This document shows, piece after piece, positions 47,320-64,000 of a stretch of 64,000 bases of DNA (positions within the stretch are counted from its first letter, which is position 1; the number at the start of each line of letters is the position of its first letter). The notes under the pieces are model-generated. The model saw only the letters and a list, made by a program, of their open reading frames with translations, did not search any database and was not told the origin of the DNA. The position numbers and the translations under genes were made by a program. Origin of the DNA: Nannobrachium achirus (Eukaryota > Chordata > Actinopteri > Myctophiformes > Myctophidae); NCBI GenBank assembly GCA_963921795.1, contig OY997649.1:30881555-30945554 (forward strand). Direction: 5' to 3'.

Positions 47320-47567
47320 CAGTGGTTCTCAACCTTTTCAGGCCGCGACCCCCAAAATAATCATATTTTAACTGGGGAGGCATTAAAAAGTCCTTAAATT
47401 GTCACTTCAGAAATGTGCATATACCCTCTATACACTTCACCTTTATGTTGGTTTGTTTACTGTTGAGTGAGAAAACCATGTTGCACATTAGGTTAATCAT
47501 CTGGGGACCCCCAAAAATAGTTTGGGGACGCCCCTGGGGGTCCCGGCCAACAGGTTGAGAACCACTG
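47320..47567. mobile_element. hAT/Charlie-like MITE, 248 bp, perfect 8-bp TSD
   Basis: CAGTGGTTCTCAACCTTTTC at the left, CAACAGGTTGAGAACCACTG at the right; AATTACAG on both sides (47312-47319, 47568-47575). It resembles 28328-28721 but lacks the hairpin core. This is a natural comparison of a copy with and a copy without the hairpin. Confidence 0.9.
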
Positions 47568-48317
47568 AATTACAGTATAAACAAGAAAAAGGATAGCGCC
47601 CTCTAATGTCGAGCCGCAGCCCGGTTCACACACCATCAAGCATACAGTACAACCTTCACAGTCACTGTTCAATTCACAAATGCCAAAGCATGAAACTAAA
47701 ACCCTGTCCTAATAAATGTGAGCCAAACATGTTCCCAAAACTGACACTCGAAGGAGAACATGTAAAAGGAGAATAGGTGGTTTTGTGTGCATCTAGTGTA
47801 AAGGCGGATCCATTTTGTAAGCTAAAACTATAACGGAAGGGCCCCATTCAAATCCCGATTCATGGTCTGCAGCAATGTGAGAACTGAAATCGTTGCTCAC
47901 TCTTCTCTCAGTAACTGCCACCTGTACTGAGGAGTTCTCAGAGTATGCCTGTCAACTCAATTTAAGAAGTTTAAAAAAATAATAGAAACTAAATAAATAT
48001 GGCTTGTATTGTTTTCAACAGTCTTGATTCTCTTTCAAGCACACCATAATCATACACAAAAACGTCCATACCGTTTGGAAGTTTAACTGAGAAAATGGAC
48101 AATCAGCTACAGGGTATGGTCAAAACAAAGAAAATCAAACAACCGTTAATGTTGCTTTTCCATGACGTCGAGTCATTCAACAGTGCAGAAAACAGTTGCA
48201 TCAAACTAGACAGTGGACCCCAAATTAAACAGCCAGACAATTTGAATAACTAATTTAATTTGAACACTAAAAATGGCATAATTTAAATTTGAGAAAAAGT
48301 CTAGAGGCCTCCACAAC

Positions 48318-48769
48318 TTAAAGGGATATTCCACTTTCAAAAAAGCTTTCGGTCATTTTATCGTCTACTCAGGCTTTTGTGAACACCCTGGACAGTTAAT
48401 AATTTGCTTGATTCAATATTTAGATATTTGATATTTCATTTTATCAGACACTCCCCGTCCAGGGCCCATTTGTATACAAACCCAATGTAACTTCAAACTC
48501 CATTTTAACCATGATAGATTCATACTCATACTACCCTCCTAATACGTGAGCTGGCCGTGTGTTTTTGATGAATCTATCATTGTTAAAATGAAGTTTGAAG
48601 TTACAATAGGTTTGTATACGAATGGGCCCTGGATGGGGAGTGTCTGATAAAATGAATATCAAATATCTAAATATTGAATGAAATTTTAATCTGTCCAGGG
48701 TGTTAACAAAAGTCTGAGTAGATGATAAAATGACCAAACGTTTTTTCTGAAAGTGGAATATCCCTTTAA
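48318..48769. mobile_element. TTAA-flanked MITE (452 bp)
   Basis: TTAA|AGGGATATTCCACTTTC and GAAAGTGGAATATCCCT|TTAA. The arms are self-complementary over much of their length (GACACTCCCCGTCCAGGGCC faces its near-complement). TTAA duplication suggests piggyBac or Kolobok-type. Confidence 0.85.
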
Positions 48770-49765
48770 GACGTCTTGAATTACAAACTTCAGGTAATGA
48801 TCTTTAACTGGATCCTTTATGATTCTAAGGTTAGGGATTCTATTTCTTCCTAATAGGGATAGTCTTCGTAGGATCTAGGAATCTAGTCATCATCTCTAGG
48901 ACCTAGAAGACATTCCCCTAATGTTCAAGGTATTGGTCGTTAGTCATCCATTTGTTTGAGGACTACAGCAACATCAGTCACGTCAAGGCCTCTGCAATGT
49001 CTGCGTCATTGCAAGTCAACAGTCACTCTATTGCAATAACTCTGGAGTAAATGACTGTCAAACTGGGCTAAAGATGCCCATTTTCCACACCATTGTGTCT
49101 TTGTTCCCTTTATTCTGACCACATCCTCTAGTTGAGTAAGGCAGTGCGTTTGTTATAAACTTCTAGTAAAACTTCACATGTTTTCTGTGTCAAAATGGTT
49201 AACATGCATTGCACACTGCTCGTTGCATCAGAATATAGTATATATACCACATTGATGTGGTGATGGGATCGATCATGTAGATTCTTAATGACATTGCTCC
49301 TGATTTTGTAAATATCGGAATGAGAAAAAATGACATGTGTTTGAACTGATGTTTCTTCCTCAAGACTATTAATCTAACCTCTGCGAATGTCAACAGACAA
49401 AACAGCAGCTTCTGATATGCGTTAACTTTTAAGCCAAACACCACTTTCAACCGTGAAAAGAGGACGTATGTTAAGAGTATGGGCCTGTGACTGGAAGGTT
49501 GAATTCAGAACTGGCATGGGATAACCTGGATAGGAAGGCGATAGGAAACACAACTCCCTCAACAACCTAAGGTTGAAGCGCCATTGGGCAAGGCACTACA
49601 TCTCCAACTGCTGCAGTGGAGCTACTCAGTGGCCCGACAGGTGAGAACGGTGGCTGTGATGGGCAGCTCCCAGGTATGAACAGAATGTGAGGCATGGCAT
49701 TGATGAAAAACATCAGATCAGACAGATGTTAGAATCAATCTTCCGGAGTAAGGGGGAGTGGGGGG

Positions 49766-50248
49766 CTTAACCCATTTAGGCCTAGGATTATTGAATGCTT
49801 TAACTATTGAAAAATAGCAGATATACAAGCTCGCAGCGCGCTTGTAGATCTGCTATTTTTGAAAAAGTCGTGAAAATGTGTGCAAATCTTTGAATATATG
49901 TATTTTTAGAGCGAACGTTTGTAACTAAAATTTTGCTTCTGGGGGGTCCCTGGAACTAAATATTTTGAGATGCGGGTCCGTGGCCAAATAAATATCATTT
50001 TGGGAGTCCTTCACGTGAAAAAGTTTGAGAACCATTGACATAGTAGTCTCTCAAGAACAGACTAACTGAGCTCCAGTTAAGTGAAAAGGACCTTTTCTTT
50101 GACGCTGGCTAAGCCAGATTGCTGACATAGAAACATCGGGTCGGGCAGCGCGGCACTCGGTGCCGAGCTTGTATATCTGCTATTTTTCAGGAGTTAAAGC
50201 ATAAAATAATGATACACAGTAATGTGTACCCGTTCTAAATGGGCTTAA
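49766..50248. mobile_element. Palindrome element class A, inverted relative to 12027-12584
   Basis: GCTTAACCCATTTAGGCCTA at the left and CTAAATGGGCTTAAGC at the right. Hairpin at 49810-49860 and half hairpin at 50145-50188 flank a middle segment with AAGTTTGAGAACCATTGACA. Confidence 0.7.
49810..49860. repeat. Hairpin core copy
   Basis: AAAAATAGCAGATATACAAG, CTCGCAGCG, then CGCTTGTAGATCTGCTATTTTT. Confidence 0.85.
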
Positions 50249-50859
50249 GCATGTAGATGTGTTAACTTGTCCATGGTGTAGTGGAGTGTGAGCACTGAGA
50301 ATATTCCATTAAGACTTAGGGGGGGTGGGGCAAATGTACTATGGATGACATGGCTCACTGACTGCACTGAAGTTCCACTGTGCAGGTGTCCGAGGCATAC
50401 AACAAGAAAAATAAATCACTGTTGTATAGCAGCAATACAACTAACCGTTTTGATTCAAAGACTGCATTTTACTACAGTTTACCAAGTCCTCATGATGTTA
50501 AATGACAATAACTTAAAGGAAAAAAAAGAAAAGAAAAGAAAATGAAAAAAAGAAAGAAAAAAGCGAGCAAAAGTCTCTTGTCGGCATTTCTTGTCAATCT
50601 TGAAGCTCGCGGTAACATTCTATAAAGAGTAACCTGTGGAAAGAAGCCTTGAGAAATCCATTGCCAGGTATCTGTTGGAATGTGGGAGCACCTCTGAGCA
50701 TGAGCAGAATTTAGCGCATAATGGGTGCCAGAAGTAAGGATGCTGTGGTTGGGCAGAGTTCAGAGAGTGAGAACAGTGAGGTTCTGTACAATTTGTATGT
50801 CAATTATGCACTAAAACTCTAACTACTGGAGCAGTGGAGAAAAAAATAAAAAATAATAA

Positions 50860-50863
<4 letters not shown>

Positions 50864-50903
<40 letters not shown>
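50864..50903. repeat. (AT)n microsatellite
   Basis: Pure AT run of about 40 bases. Confidence 0.95.
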
Positions 50904-50908
<5 letters not shown>

Positions 50909-51491
50909 CACGAGTGATTTAGTTTCGCTTCAGTCTTGAAAGTCACAGAACAAGCATCTTCTGCCAATGAGGTGAGATAATTTCATTTGAACCGCAATGC
51001 AATCATTTTTAACTATTGTAATAAGGCTGTGCGTATGTGGGTCATTCTGTCCACAATGACTCAATAGATGTTAACACAGCCACAAAGTTTCATAATTATA
51101 TTACATCTATAAGACAGTATCTGACATTTGGTGCAATTTGCTGGTCAAAGATCAAGGTTGGCGATGAGCCACACATCTCAAATATGCACATTTCTAGGTT
51201 TCACTTTTTTCATTTAAGTATGTTCACTTCTTCCTGTAGTTTAACAATATCTGATATGCGGGTGATTTCTATCCACTTGTCTACAGGTTGCTTCACTCAA
51301 TTCAAATAGTCTTATAAGACATTCGGAAATAACTGGACTTCAATGTCTTTAACAAGGCAACCTAGGCGTGTGAAGTTGAGCCTCATGGCTTTTCAGACCA
51401 AGATAGTTTGGGCATTTCCATCACCCTCTGGTGGACACATTTGCAGATAGTGACATGCATACAGCACACATACTGTATGTATATACTATAC

Positions 51492-51649
51492 AGCAGTGTT
51501 TCTCAAACTTTTACATTTCAAGGTTTCCCTTTAACCAAATGGACCCGTTCCATTTGTACACTGAGTTACAGTACAGACTTGTATGGGTCCTTTTAGACCG
51601 CCCCTAAACGAACACACAGAATCCCTGGAATCCACTTTGAGAAACAGTG
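51492..51649. mobile_element. Small hAT/Charlie-like MITE
   Basis: CAGTGTTTCTCAAACTTTT at the left and ACTTTGAGAAACAGTG at the right. Related to the 38516 element by its GGGTCCTTTTAG and ATGGACC motifs. Confidence 0.65.
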
Positions 51650-52520
51650 CTGTACAGTGTATGAGTGTATAAAGTACACTCCCCCCACCAATAAAATAAA
51701 AATAAATCAAGACTGAATGCAAGACTAATATACCTCGTTAACACAGGGCAATTCTGCGTTGAGTGCAAGGGTTTCTTTTGTGCTCCATCAGACAGCAATG
51801 TTTTCAGCTGGAGTGCTGCTCCAGCAACCCCACAAGGGCTTTGTCTGCAGGAGTGGTGGGATGGGAATGAGCAAGTCAGCTAGACTGCTAGGACAGTCCC
51901 ATTGCTCTCTGTCTGTGTGCCGGGGGACAGCGTGATAGCGAAAGGCAACGGCTTTGTCCCAAACCCCACCCTGCCAGCGTGTGATTGGCTGAAACGCTCC
52001 AACGCAGTACACTACAGTCCCTTTGAGCCGCATTCGGACGCAGAAGCAGTTCCCTGGTCAATATTTACTATTCTGTCCATAACGGCACACAACTCGGAAA
52101 CGGCGCTGAGTCGGCTGATGCGACCTTCGCACCGCTCGGCCCGGCAACTCGCTCGCTACCACTCGCTCAGCGGAGCCTCACGGGGCTCAAGGTCACCCGA
52201 GACGGCGTGCCTCCATCACGGATAATAATTATAATTTGTCACCACCGTTTTTCTGCGGTGGCGGAAAAACAACCGCCTCATGCGGTTGTCATTCAAAGCG
52301 ACGCCAGCCAATCCAGCCAATCACAGCGCGTCTTTTCCGGGACTCGGGAGAAAGCCGTTGCCTTTCGCCATCATGCCAGGGGACATGCTGCAGCACGGGC
52401 ATTGGGCGGTGTGGGGTCTGGAACTCAGAGGTTATCATCCTGGTGGTGGTGGTGGTGAGGGGCCGCTCAGAGGGGCATCGACGTGGTGGTACACGCGTGG
52501 TTGGCGGTGGGGGTTGTGGC
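51650..52520 (-). other. araf: araf 3' UTR (proximal part)
   Basis: Non-coding sequence directly downstream of the araf stop on the - strand, GC-richer than the rest of the spacer. Long open frames on the + strand here (e.g. 52236-52748) run antisense over the araf last exon and are not supported as genes. Confidence 0.45.
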
Positions 52521-63973
<11,453 letters not shown>

Positions 63974-64000
63974 GTTGAGGGCAGGAGGAGCTGAGGGGGA

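Overview
The window is vertebrate genomic DNA, almost certainly from a teleost fish. Genes are split into short exons with GT-AG introns. CA/GT and AT microsatellites are abundant, and fish-type non-autonomous DNA transposons, a SINE and a LINE fragment fill most of the space between exons. No bacterial-type operons, rRNA, tRNA genes or CRISPR arrays were seen. Species cannot be fixed from the sequence.

Four protein-coding genes could be assembled exon by exon with consistent reading phase. (1) lman2l on the + strand, 10635-18169: an L-type lectin of the VIPL/VIP36 family, 353 aa, or 360 aa with a 21-nt microexon. (2) A CD53-like tetraspanin on +, 24187-30910, 235 aa, with a six-cysteine large loop. 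(3) A second CD53-like tetraspanin on +, 37312-42014, 232 aa, with the four-cysteine loop of mammalian CD53. Genes 2 and 3 share the same seven-exon, phase-0 layout and look like a tandem duplication. (4) araf on the - strand, 63973-52521: a RAF-family serine/threonine kinase, 15 coding exons, 613 aa, convergent with the tetraspanins.

Layout: 1-10560 is intergenic and repeat-rich (LINE reverse-transcriptase relic, palindromic elements, a 1-kb foldback at 8765-9804). 10560-20580 is lman2l and its 3' UTR. 20580-24150 is repeats. 24187-42014 holds the tetraspanin pair, with large repeat-filled introns including a 12-bp satellite, and a repeat-rich spacer at about 31000-37300. 42015-52520 is the convergent spacer, the 52520 side being the araf 3' UTR. 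52521-64000 is araf.

The strongest unexplained signal is a short self-complementary hairpin with arms reading roughly AATAGCAGATCTACAAGCTC, seen about 30 times as full or half copies. It sits inside repeats whose outer ends belong to several different transposon families. Several are nested, with intact target-site duplications: 46355-46828, 13944-14316, 47320-47567 and 38516-38679 have perfect 8-bp duplications. The genes do not form a pathway. The lectin acts in the early secretory pathway, the tetraspanins organise leukocyte membranes, and araf acts in RAS-MAPK signalling.
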